This document shows positions 14,337-21,712 of a DNA stretch of 24,613 nucleotides, one piece after another (within the stretch, counting starts at the first letter, position 1; each line of letters starts with the position of its first letter). Source of the stretch: an uncultured Eubacterium sp. (lineage in GTDB: Bacteria > Bacillota > Clostridia > Lachnospirales > Lachnospiraceae); NCBI GenBank assembly GCA_910586445.1, contig CAJUHV010000020.1, forward strand, positions 29,439 to 54,051. The letters run 5' to 3'. Under the pieces are notes generated by a model, which had not been told where the DNA came from, did not search any database, and saw nothing but the letters and a program-made list of their open reading frames with translations. Both the position numbers and the translations under genes were made by a program.

Positions 14337-15176
14337 ATGTCAGGAAAATTATATTTATGTGCAACACCAATCGGAAATCTGGAAGATCTTTCCTATCGTG
14401 CACTGCGCATTTTACAGGAAGTGGATTTGATCGCAGCAGAGGATACAAGAAATTCTATCAAATTGTTAAATCATTTTGAAATAAAAACTCCGATGACAAG
14501 CTATCATGAATACAATAAGATTGACAAGGCTTATCAGCTGGTGGAGAAAATGCGTGAAGGAAAAAATATAGCACTGATTACAGACGCCGGAACGCCGGGG
14601 ATATCCGATCCGGGTGAAGATCTGGTAAGGATCTGCCAGGAAGAAGGGATTGAAGTAACTGCTGTACCAGGCCCTGCAGCGTGTATTATGGCTCTGACAT
14701 TATCAGGACTTGCCTCAAGAAGATTTGTTTTTGAGGCATTTTTACCGCGTGATAAAAAGCAGCGGGGTATAATACTGGATGAACTAAAGCAGGAAACAAG
14801 AACAATTGTGCTCTATGAAGCGCCGCATCATTTGACTCATACTTTAGAAGATCTGTTTCAGGTATTGGGTGAGCGCAGGATTTCTTTATGCAGGGAGCTG
14901 ACGAAGAAGCACGAAGAAATAAGGACTATGACTTTAAGTGAGGCAGTTTCCTATTGTGATTCCAATGTGCCTCGTGGAGAATATGTCTTAGTTATTGAAG
15001 GAAAATCTTATAAAGATATAGAAATAGAAAAGCAGAATGCATGGAATAAAATGACTCTGGCAGAGCATATGGAGTATTATGAAAGACAGGGAATTTCAAA
15101 CAAAGAGGCTATGAAAATGGTTGCAAAAGACAGGGGAATTTCCAAAAGAGATGTGTATAAGCAGCTGCTGAACTAG
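14337..15176 (+). CDS. rsmI: 16S rRNA (cytidine1402-2'-O)-methyltransferase
   Basis: RsmI methylates the 2'-O of C1402 in the ribosomal P-site, together with RsmH. The 279-residue product has the family length and the tetrapyrrole-methylase fold: LYLCATPIGNLEDLSYRAL (5-23), AAEDTRNS (33-40), the SAM-binding ITDAGTPGISDPG (81-93), VPGPAA (110-115) and the conserved FLPRDKK further on. AGGAG lies 6 bases before the ATG. The helical C-terminal region (KEAMKMVAKDRGISKRDVYK) is also typical. Oddity: the stop codon TAG at 15174-15176 lies inside the left terminal repeat of a MITE copy (CTAGAG...), so the final residues QLLN meet the element directly and the original stop or last residues may have been replaced. 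Confidence 0.95.
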   Translation: MSGKLYLCATPIGNLEDLSYRALRILQEVDLIAAEDTRNSIKLLNHFEIKTPMTSYHEYNKIDKAYQLVEKMREGKNIALITDAGTPGISDPGEDLVRICQEEGIEVTAVPGPAACIMALTLSGLASRRFVFEAFLPRDKKQRGIILDELKQETRTIVLYEAPHHLTHTLEDLFQVLGERRISLCRELTKKHEEIRTMTLSEAVSYCDSNVPRGEYVLVIEGKSYKDIEIEKQNAWNKMTLAEHMEYYERQGISNKEAMKMVAKDRGISKRDVYKQLLN

Positions 15177-15370
15177 AGCGTGTCTTAAAAATCATTCCTG
15201 CCAACTGCACGTCCCACTTTGCGGTATATTTGGCCCTCATTCGGTCAACATAGCCCACTACGCCTCCCTCATTCGGGTCAAATCTCCCACATCATCTTGG
15301 ACATTAGTAGTCCAAGAAGCTTGAATTGTGACGCACATTTGACAGAAAGCATTTTTCAAACACGCTCTAG
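15173..15370 (+). mobile_element. MITE-like element, family A, 198 bp, abutting rsmI
   Basis: Same length and orientation as the copy at 5825-6022, and nearly identical to it apart from a handful of substitutions, mostly near the left end (CTAGAGCGTGTCTTAAAAAT). The right end is perfect. No transposase. It overlaps the last four bases of rsmI. Frames through it are by-products. Confidence 0.9.
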
Positions 15371-15388
15371 GGAGATTTTAAAAATGCT

Positions 15389-15477
15389 GTGGAGAATTTA
15401 TCCTTAATTTATGAGCCGTATCTGAATGGGATATAATGAGACGGATGTATTCGTTAAATTTAGGATAAATTCTCCAC
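15389..15477. terminator. Large hairpin between converging rsmI and the DUF885 gene, related to the MITE family B core
   Basis: A 23-base arm starting GTGGAGAATTTATCCTTAAT (15389-15411) pairs with 15455-15477 with one mismatch, around a 43-base loop. The same arm sequence forms the core of the 166-bp element at 21490, so this is probably an element core without the CTAG ends. It lies 16 bases past the DUF885 stop on the minus strand, with T-rich sequence near, so it could stop transcription both ways. Confidence 0.7.
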
Positions 15478-15492
15478 ATTTTTATTATGGAA

Positions 15493-17376
15493 TCATTTTG
15501 CCGCGTTATAGTATTTAACAAAGTATTTTTCTAGTATATAGAATGGGGCTGAGCCCATATCTAATAATGCAGTATGAAATAGAAGCTCAGAATAGTCATT
15601 TGAATAATAGTTTTTTGCCTGTTCCTTGAGGTCTAAAAATTCGAGATAGCCTATGTAATATTTTAAATAGTTTGCCGGATTCTCAATAATTGTCTGATAA
15701 ATATTTGATATAACAGAGGTCTGTGTAATTCCATAGTCGGACAAAAAGTCTACCGTATCTGCAAGTGACCAGCCATCGTAATGTACACCCATATCGATTG
15801 TAGCATATAGACTTAAAGTAGCATCTTGATTTAACATCAGGGCATCTGCCATATCTGTATCGATACCTGCATATTGATAAGAAAGCATTTCTACATAGGT
15901 AGCCCAGCCCTCTGTGTATCCGCCATGATAGAGCAGGTAGCGGATGGGATTCAGTTTGTTTGCATAGGAATATACGGTCTGGTACAGATGGCCCGGATAG
16001 CCTTCATGTGCCAAAGTGGTAAATAGCTGTATGTCATTGTAATCATTTCCCGGATTGATGTATATACAGTTTTCTGTAAACTGATCGATGGGGGAAGTTA
16101 AGTAAAATGCCGGGGATAGAAAATCCTGCAGCTTTTCATTTACATTTTTTACAGAATAGTTTACATCCGGCGTGGCAGGAAATGCATCGTTGATCTGTGT
16201 CTTTAAGTGCTCAAGCATTTCTTCGGGTGAATGGTATGGAAGTACACTGTATGAAGCTGCCGTAACGATTCTGTCTGAATTATTTTTCCGCTTTATAACT
16301 GATGAAGAGGTAGTCTGTGTCAGTTTTGAAGCCAATTGTGTCAGCGCTTCTAATTGGGTTTTGCGCTGGGTTTCAACCATTTCTTGAAGCTCCGGGATCG
16401 TATGGCCGGAGCCGGTTGTGGACTTGACTAATAGCTGGTAGTACGTTTTTCCGTCTTCAAAATGGCACAGCCCCTGCGGATTTTTTCCATTTTTCTTTAG
16501 TGCTTTTAAAACAGCTATAAGGCTGCGGTAAGCAGGATATACGTGATCCTTCAGCATTTCCTGATTCTGCTTGATATACGACTGTTTTTCTTTTGTGGAT
16601 ATGTTATCAATCTTATTCAGACGTTCTTTGAATGTAGTTTCCCAAAAAGATTTCTCTGAGTTTTCTGGGATAAACGCGTGGCATTGTTCGATTAAATTTT
16701 CTACTGCTGTCTCATTCATAAATAAGCCGCGTTTCGCTTTTTGTTTTTCAAATTCGCAGACCTGCTTAAAAAATGTATCGTATTGTGAAAGCAGGTTTAA
16801 ATAATCTTCTACATCTTTCACAGAATGAAATGTGTATTCCGCCAGCAGGATCGGGTATTCAGACTGGACACCGTTTGTAGAACTCAGCAGTTCGTCATAA
16901 TAATAGTAAGGAGCCATTTCTAATCCGCGTGTTATAGAATCTTCCAGTATGTCATAAGTCATCTGTGCGGAGGTGGACATTTTTGATGTATCATATGTCT
17001 GCAGTTCTTTTTTCATATTTTCTAAAGCTGCCATCTGAGAGGCTTCACTGTCTGTGGAAACCTCTCCAAAGGTGATGGGGTATTCGGTAATGTGTGCTGA
17101 TGATGGATCTGCCAATGTATAATGTAAATTTAATGTATTTGCAGTTACTTTATTTTGAAAGAGTTTTTTCAGATAAGAGTTAAATTCCGCTTCATCTGTT
17201 TTTTGTTCTACTGCCTGAGTAGATGTATGCAGGGCAGAATCAATCAGCATTGAATGGCCGTTTATGCAGTAAAGCCCGAAGATTATAAACAGGCCGAAGA
17301 TCCCGCAGAGTGGATAAAGTACTTTAGAATAGAATCTTTTGTGGACAGCGTGCAGTTTGGATTTGAAATTTTCCAT
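15493..17376 (-). CDS. DUF885 family protein, membrane-anchored putative metallopeptidase
   Basis: A 627-residue DUF885 protein. A single N-terminal transmembrane helix (about 19-39, LYPLCGIFGLFIIFGLYCI) after a basic start would place the rest outside the membrane. The family signature, a variant zinc motif HEGYPGH, is at 457-463, followed by a downstream Glu in GGYTEGWATYVEM, the likely third ligand. Also typical are QLFTTLAHEG, and TIDMGVHYDGWS near the C-terminus. Members are thought to be gluzincin-type peptidases; substrates are unknown. A G-rich site (AGGGGGG) lies about 5 bases before the ATG. The gene is flanked by hairpins at both ends and appears to be alone in its unit. Length and motifs show no damage. 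Confidence 0.85.
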   Translation of the reverse strand: MENFKSKLHAVHKRFYSKVLYPLCGIFGLFIIFGLYCINGHSMLIDSALHTSTQAVEQKTDEAEFNSYLKKLFQNKVTANTLNLHYTLADPSSAHITEYPITFGEVSTDSEASQMAALENMKKELQTYDTSKMSTSAQMTYDILEDSITRGLEMAPYYYYDELLSSTNGVQSEYPILLAEYTFHSVKDVEDYLNLLSQYDTFFKQVCEFEKQKAKRGLFMNETAVENLIEQCHAFIPENSEKSFWETTFKERLNKIDNISTKEKQSYIKQNQEMLKDHVYPAYRSLIAVLKALKKNGKNPQGLCHFEDGKTYYQLLVKSTTGSGHTIPELQEMVETQRKTQLEALTQLASKLTQTTSSSVIKRKNNSDRIVTAASYSVLPYHSPEEMLEHLKTQINDAFPATPDVNYSVKNVNEKLQDFLSPAFYLTSPIDQFTENCIYINPGNDYNDIQLFTTLAHEGYPGHLYQTVYSYANKLNPIRYLLYHGGYTEGWATYVEMLSYQYAGIDTDMADALMLNQDATLSLYATIDMGVHYDGWSLADTVDFLSDYGITQTSVISNIYQTIIENPANYLKYYIGYLEFLDLKEQAKNYYSNDYSELLFHTALLDMGSAPFYILEKYFVKYYNAAK

Positions 17377-17476
17377 AATCCCCCCTAATAATAATACAAG
17401 TAATCTTGTTTCAATATATGCTTGTTTCTTCTATTTATTCCTGCAGGGGAGTTTACCTGTTCTTAAAAAAGTATGC

Positions 17477-17519
17477 AAAAACCGCAGCAGCTGAAAATCT
17501 GGTGCAGCACTGCGGTTTT
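17477..17519 (-). terminator. Terminator after the first GH13 glucosidase gene
   Basis: AAAACCGCAG (17478-17487) and CTGCGGTTTT (17510-17519) form a perfect 10-bp stem. On the minus strand it is followed by T-rich GCATACTTTTTT. It ends the 19229-17562 gene before the DUF885 gene. Confidence 0.85.
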
Positions 17520-17561
17520 GTAATATATGATTAAATGATTGAAAGTGAAAGGCTTTTTTAA

Positions 17562-19229
17562 TTATTTTAAAAGGACAAATGCTTCATAAGGACGAACCGT
17601 TATAGAAGCAGCTTGGCAGCTGTAATCCATATTCGAGATCAGGCATGCGGCCTGCTTAAAATCATCAGGCAGGCTGAAGGATGTTTCCTGATCGGTAAAA
17701 TTGCAGACTACCAGCAATTTTTCGTCTTCTGAAAGTGTTCTCGTGTATACAAATAACTGTTCGCTGTCTTTTAGCAGGAGCTCATATCTGCCGTATACAA
17801 TTACAGGATGCTGCTTTCTAAGTGCAATTAGTTTTTTATAATAATGAAATACGGAATCAGGATCAGCTGTCTGGGATTTGGCGTTAATTTCCTTATAGTT
17901 TGGATTTACGGCAATCCAAGGAGTACCTGCCGTAAATCCGGCATGCTCTGTGTCATCCCATTGAACCGGTGTTCTGGCGTTGTCACGGCTTTTATAGAGC
18001 ATGCACGGCCAAAATTCCTCGTGTGTCAGGCGGCCGCTCCTACACCATTCTTCATAAGCATGGATGCTTTCGATGTCGCGGAAATCCTCAGGGCTTTCAA
18101 ACGGATAATTTGTCATGCCCAGCTCTTCGCCCTGGTAAATGTAAGGCGTGCCCTGCATCATATGCAGGCAGGTAGCCAGCATTTTGGCAGACCTTTCGCG
18201 GTATTTAGGGCTATCGTCGCCAAAACGGGAGACAGCACGTGGTTGGTCATGGTTATCCCAGAACAGGCTGTTCCATGCCTGTCCGTATAATTCGGTCTGC
18301 CAGCGTGACATGATTTCTTTTAAAGTAGTAAGCTGCTGTTTCTGGTCTGTCCATTTGCCGTATTTACCGTCGCCTTCTACATGTTCAAACTGAAATACCA
18401 TGTTTAATTCACCTGCATTTTCACCGGCATATTGTTTTGCCAGCTCTGTAGTAACGCCGGATGTCTCGCCTACGGTCATAATGTCATATTTTGACAATAC
18501 TTTTTCATTCATTTCCTTTAGATATTTGTGGACATTTGGCCCGTGTACGCAGTATGGGCCGAAATCACCATATATTCCATTGATCTTTCCGTCAGGCATT
18601 TCCTTTGTTTTTGAGATCATGCTGATTACATCCATGCGGAAACCGTCAATGCCTTTTTCGCACCACCAAGTCATCATATCAAATACTTCCTGGCGCACCT
18701 TTTGATTATCCCAGTTTAAATCCGGCTGTTTTTTGGAAAATAAATGCAGATAGTACATATCCGTCGTATCGTCGTACTGCCATGCAGAGCCGCCGAAACA
18801 GGAGCCCCAGTTGTTTGGAGGCGACTGCGCATCTTTTCCATCCCGCCAGATATAATAATTACGGTAGTCGTTGTCTTTGGACTTACGGCTTTCGATAAAC
18901 CATGCGTGTTCATCAGAGGTATGGTTTACCACAAGATCCATGACTATGCGTATGCCGCGTTCGTGGGCAGCTGCAAGCATTTCGTCAAAGTCTTCCATTG
19001 TGCCGAATTCTTTCATAATTGCCTGATAATTGCTGATATCGTACCCATTGTCATCATTTGGGGATTCGTATACAGGAGACAGCCAGATTACATCTATGCC
19101 TAAATATTTTAAATAATCAAGCCTGCTTGTAATGCCTTTTATATCGCCTATGCCGTCAGCGTTGCTGTCCATAAAGCTGCGCGGGTAGATCTGGTAAATG
19201 ACGGCTTCTTTCCACCATGTTTTCTGCAT
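17562..19229 (-). CDS. Alpha-glucosidase, GH13 (oligo-1,6-glucosidase-like)
   Basis: A cytoplasmic 555-residue glycoside hydrolase of GH13 subfamily 31 type. It has the usual (beta/alpha)8 barrel with the four conserved regions: MDLVVNH (97-103), GFRMDV (196-201) with nucleophile Asp200, TVGE (252-255) with acid/base Glu255, and DNHDQPR (325-331) with Asp328. The start MQKTWWKEAVIYQIYPRSF and QGTPYIYQGEELGMTN are typical. Val follows the nucleophile; in the yeast isomaltase/maltase pair, Val here goes with alpha-1,6 and Thr with alpha-1,4 cleavage, so isomalto-oligosaccharides are the likely substrate (inference). No signal peptide. AAAGGA lies about 10 bases before the ATG. Its upstream region is a 19-bp-period minisatellite separating it from a paralogue in the same direction. 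Confidence 0.93.
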   Translation of the reverse strand: MQKTWWKEAVIYQIYPRSFMDSNADGIGDIKGITSRLDYLKYLGIDVIWLSPVYESPNDDNGYDISNYQAIMKEFGTMEDFDEMLAAAHERGIRIVMDLVVNHTSDEHAWFIESRKSKDNDYRNYYIWRDGKDAQSPPNNWGSCFGGSAWQYDDTTDMYYLHLFSKKQPDLNWDNQKVRQEVFDMMTWWCEKGIDGFRMDVISMISKTKEMPDGKINGIYGDFGPYCVHGPNVHKYLKEMNEKVLSKYDIMTVGETSGVTTELAKQYAGENAGELNMVFQFEHVEGDGKYGKWTDQKQQLTTLKEIMSRWQTELYGQAWNSLFWDNHDQPRAVSRFGDDSPKYRERSAKMLATCLHMMQGTPYIYQGEELGMTNYPFESPEDFRDIESIHAYEEWCRSGRLTHEEFWPCMLYKSRDNARTPVQWDDTEHAGFTAGTPWIAVNPNYKEINAKSQTADPDSVFHYYKKLIALRKQHPVIVYGRYELLLKDSEQLFVYTRTLSEDEKLLVVCNFTDQETSFSLPDDFKQAACLISNMDYSCQAASITVRPYEAFVLLK

Positions 19230-19285
19230 AATTCATAAATCCTTTCTATATTTTATTTAGAATATTTCTGCATTTAAATCCTAAC

Positions 19286-19515
19286 GATAATTTGGTTTTC
19301 TTATAGTTTATTTGATTTTTGATGATAATTTGTTATGTTAATGATAATTTGTTGTTTAATGATAATTTGGTTTTCTTATAGTTTATTTGGTTTTTGAAGA
19401 TAATTTGCTATTTTAATGATAATTTGGTTTTCTTATAGTTTATTTGGTTTTTGAAGATAATTTGCTATTTTAATGATAATTTGTTGTTTAATGATAATTT
19501 GTTTTTTTTATAGTT
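19286..19515. repeat. 19-bp-period minisatellite between two glucosidase genes
   Basis: GATAATTTG occurs at 19286, 19324, 19343, 19361, 19399, 19418, 19456, 19475 and 19493. The spacings are 38, 19, 18, 38, 19, 38, 19 and 18. Within each 38-base interval the second half (AGTTTATTTGGTTTTTGAA) is a diverged unit, so the array is about 12 units of 19 bases. It fills most of the 342-base gap; no ORF was seen. Confidence 0.95.
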
Positions 19516-19571
19516 TATCTGATTTCATATTATCTATTTTGATTTATTATATTTTGTTATTTGATTTTAAA

Positions 19572-21236
19572 TTACATTTCCATAATCAATAGCTGATAAC
19601 CTTTTAAAACAAGCGTATTTCCTGTCAGCTCTACATCATCATAGTTATTGAGCAGTACTTTTTTATACGGAGAAGGCAGTACTGCGTCCTGTGGACTGGT
19701 CTGATAGTTTCCGATTATAAGGAGTGTTTTATCACCCGTGCGGTAATATGCCATCAGGTTATGCTGCGTTTCTAAATAAGGCTCCAGTGTGCCGTATACG
19801 ATTGTTTCTTTATATTCTGGATTTTTACGAAGTGCAATTAATTTTTTGTAAAAATTCAGTACAGAATCCGGGTCATCTTTTTGTGCAGCAGCATTTATTG
19901 AAGTATAATTTGGATTTACTTTCAGCCATGGACGTCCGTCTGTAAATCCTGCACCGTGTTCAGCTGACCACTGCATCGGCGTTCTGGCGTTATCGCGGCT
20001 GTGTTTTGCTACGGTTTTTAGCGCTTCTTCCTCGGTCAGTCCTGCATGTAAGGCTACCTGATATTCATTTAATGTAGAAATGTCATCTACCTCTTCAATC
20101 GAAGAAAATGTGGTGTTTTCCATGCCGAGTTCCTGGCCCTGATAGATAAATGGAAGGCCGCGCAGCATAAAATTCAAAGCTGCGAGCATTTTTTTGCTCT
20201 GCGGGCAGCATTCGCCCTTTGGGATATAGCGGCTTACACCACGCGGTTCATCATGGTTTTCTATAATATTGCACAAAAAACCGATTGTGCCGATTCGTTC
20301 CTGGGCTTCAAAGCAGCATCTTTTATAATCATCCGGCGTAATCGGCTTCGAGTCAAAGCAGCCGTTTTCACTGGCACCAAAAATGGCTTCGTTAAAGTCG
20401 AACATGCTGGAAAAATAGCCGTTTTCACCGATAAAGTCTGGTATTTCTTCTGGTTTTTCGTTAAAGACTTCACCGACGGTAAATGCATCGTATTTTTTAA
20501 ATGTCTGGTCCTGCATTTCTGATAAAAATTCCCCAATGCCGTGGGCTTCAGCCAGCATATCAGCGATATTGCTCAGTCCGTCGTCTCTGTCAGGCTCGTA
20601 ATCGTGCAGCGGGAGAGCTTTTTTGATATTCATAATGGCATCAATGCGGAATCCGCCGAGTCCTTTGTCCAGCCACCAGTTTATATTTTTATATACTTCT
20701 GCACGCAGCTTTGGATTTTCCCAGTTGAGATCCGGCTGCTTTTTATGAAATACATGCAGGTACTGTTTGTCGGTACCTGGAAGATCGTCCCAAACCGGGC
20801 CGCCGAAATAAGAACGCCAGTTGGTAGGCAGCTTTCCTTCTTCTTTATCCCTCAGGTAAAAGAAGCTGCCATATTCTCCGTCTGGATCTTCACACGCTTT
20901 TTGGAACCATTCGTGTTCGTCGGAGCAGTGATTTACAACCAAGTCCATTAATATGTACATGCTGCGTTTTTTAGCTTCTGCAATCAGCTGCTCCATATCC
21001 TCCATTGTGCCAAAGCGCGGGTCAATGCTGTAATAGTCGGAAATATCGTATCCCTCATCAGCCAGTGGAGATTTGTAGCATGGGGACAGCCAGATGATAT
21101 CTATGCCTAAGTCCTGCAGATAATCCAGTTTTTGTATAATGCCTTTTAGATCGCCGATTCCATCACCGTTTGAATCATAAAAGCTTTTTGGGTAAATTTG
21201 ATAAGCAACTTTATCGTGCCACCATTTTTTCGTCAT
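19572..21236 (-). CDS. Alpha-glucosidase, GH13, second paralogue
   Basis: A cytoplasmic 554-residue GH13 protein, clearly paralogous to the neighbouring 555-residue one (MTKKWWHDKVAYQIYPKSF at the start). Conserved regions: MDLVVNH (97-103), GFRIDA (195-200) with nucleophile Asp199, TVGE (253-256) with Glu256, and IENHDEPRG with Asp329. Two substitutions set it apart: Ala rather than Val after the nucleophile, and HDEPR instead of HDQPR. It also has a longer loop after the nucleophile (KKALPLHDYEPDRDDGLSN), so it probably takes a different linkage or chain length (maltose-type, trehalose-type or dextran-type); which one cannot be told. The ribosome site AGGAGG lies 8 bases before the ATG. It is upstream of the other glucosidase gene in the same direction, but the repeat-filled gap leaves co-transcription open. 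Confidence 0.92.
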   Translation of the reverse strand: MTKKWWHDKVAYQIYPKSFYDSNGDGIGDLKGIIQKLDYLQDLGIDIIWLSPCYKSPLADEGYDISDYYSIDPRFGTMEDMEQLIAEAKKRSMYILMDLVVNHCSDEHEWFQKACEDPDGEYGSFFYLRDKEEGKLPTNWRSYFGGPVWDDLPGTDKQYLHVFHKKQPDLNWENPKLRAEVYKNINWWLDKGLGGFRIDAIMNIKKALPLHDYEPDRDDGLSNIADMLAEAHGIGEFLSEMQDQTFKKYDAFTVGEVFNEKPEEIPDFIGENGYFSSMFDFNEAIFGASENGCFDSKPITPDDYKRCCFEAQERIGTIGFLCNIIENHDEPRGVSRYIPKGECCPQSKKMLAALNFMLRGLPFIYQGQELGMENTTFSSIEEVDDISTLNEYQVALHAGLTEEEALKTVAKHSRDNARTPMQWSAEHGAGFTDGRPWLKVNPNYTSINAAAQKDDPDSVLNFYKKLIALRKNPEYKETIVYGTLEPYLETQHNLMAYYRTGDKTLLIIGNYQTSPQDAVLPSPYKKVLLNNYDDVELTGNTLVLKGYQLLIMEM

Positions 21237-21489
21237 GCTTATACCTCCTGAGATTTTGTATATGAAATATTTTAATTATATCTTTTTGAGTACCGAAAAT
21301 TCGTCTTTGATATGTTCTTACATTATAATGGCTTTTTTGTTGTGTGTCTTACGTTAATATGATTAAAAATTATATTATTTTGACTTTTTTTCTTGTAATT
21401 GAAGTCTGATTTTTGATTGTTTGAGCTTCGAAATTTAGCAAATCTATCACCGCTGATGTTAAAATAGGCAGAGTGTGTTACAATAAATA

Positions 21490-21655
21490 CTAGAGCGTGT
21501 TTGAAAAATGCTTTCCGTGAGATGTGCTTCACACTTGGTGGAGAATTTATCCCAAATTTATGAGGCATAGCGGGCTATGTTGATTAAATTTGGGATGAAT
21601 TATCCGCAAAGTGGGGAGTGCAGATCGCGGAAATGATTTTTCAAACACGCTCTAG
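21490..21655 (-). mobile_element. MITE-like element, family B, 166 bp
   Basis: Perfect 20-base terminal repeats (CTAGAGCGTGTTTGAAAAAT at 21490-21509 and its complement at 21636-21655). Its ends match the ends of family A in swapped order (GCTTTCCGTGAGATGTGCTT at one side; complement CATTTCCGCGATCTGCACTC at the other), so it lies in the opposite orientation. The core differs: it is an inverted repeat of AGAATTTATCCCAAATTTA type. No coding capacity. Confidence 0.9.
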
Positions 21656-21668
21656 GGGCCGGTATACT
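21640..21668 (+). promoter_or_regulatory. Possible MITE-derived promoter of the Fe-S protein gene
   Basis: TTCAAA (21640-21645), inside the element's terminal repeat, stands 17 bases before TATACT (21663-21668) just outside it. The -35 match is only four of six. Confidence 0.35.
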
Positions 21669-21712
21669 GGCATAAAATGCAGCAGAATATAGAGACGAGG
21701 AGGCACATTAAA

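Noticed and set aside
17844..19103. Several + strand ORFs opposite the first glucosidase gene
   Set aside because: Antisense shadows of a conserved GH13 gene with all catalytic motifs in the other strand.
19286..19515. CRISPR array
   Set aside because: The period is only 18-19 bases, with no alternation of constant repeats and unique spacers of usable length, and no cas genes; it is a minisatellite.
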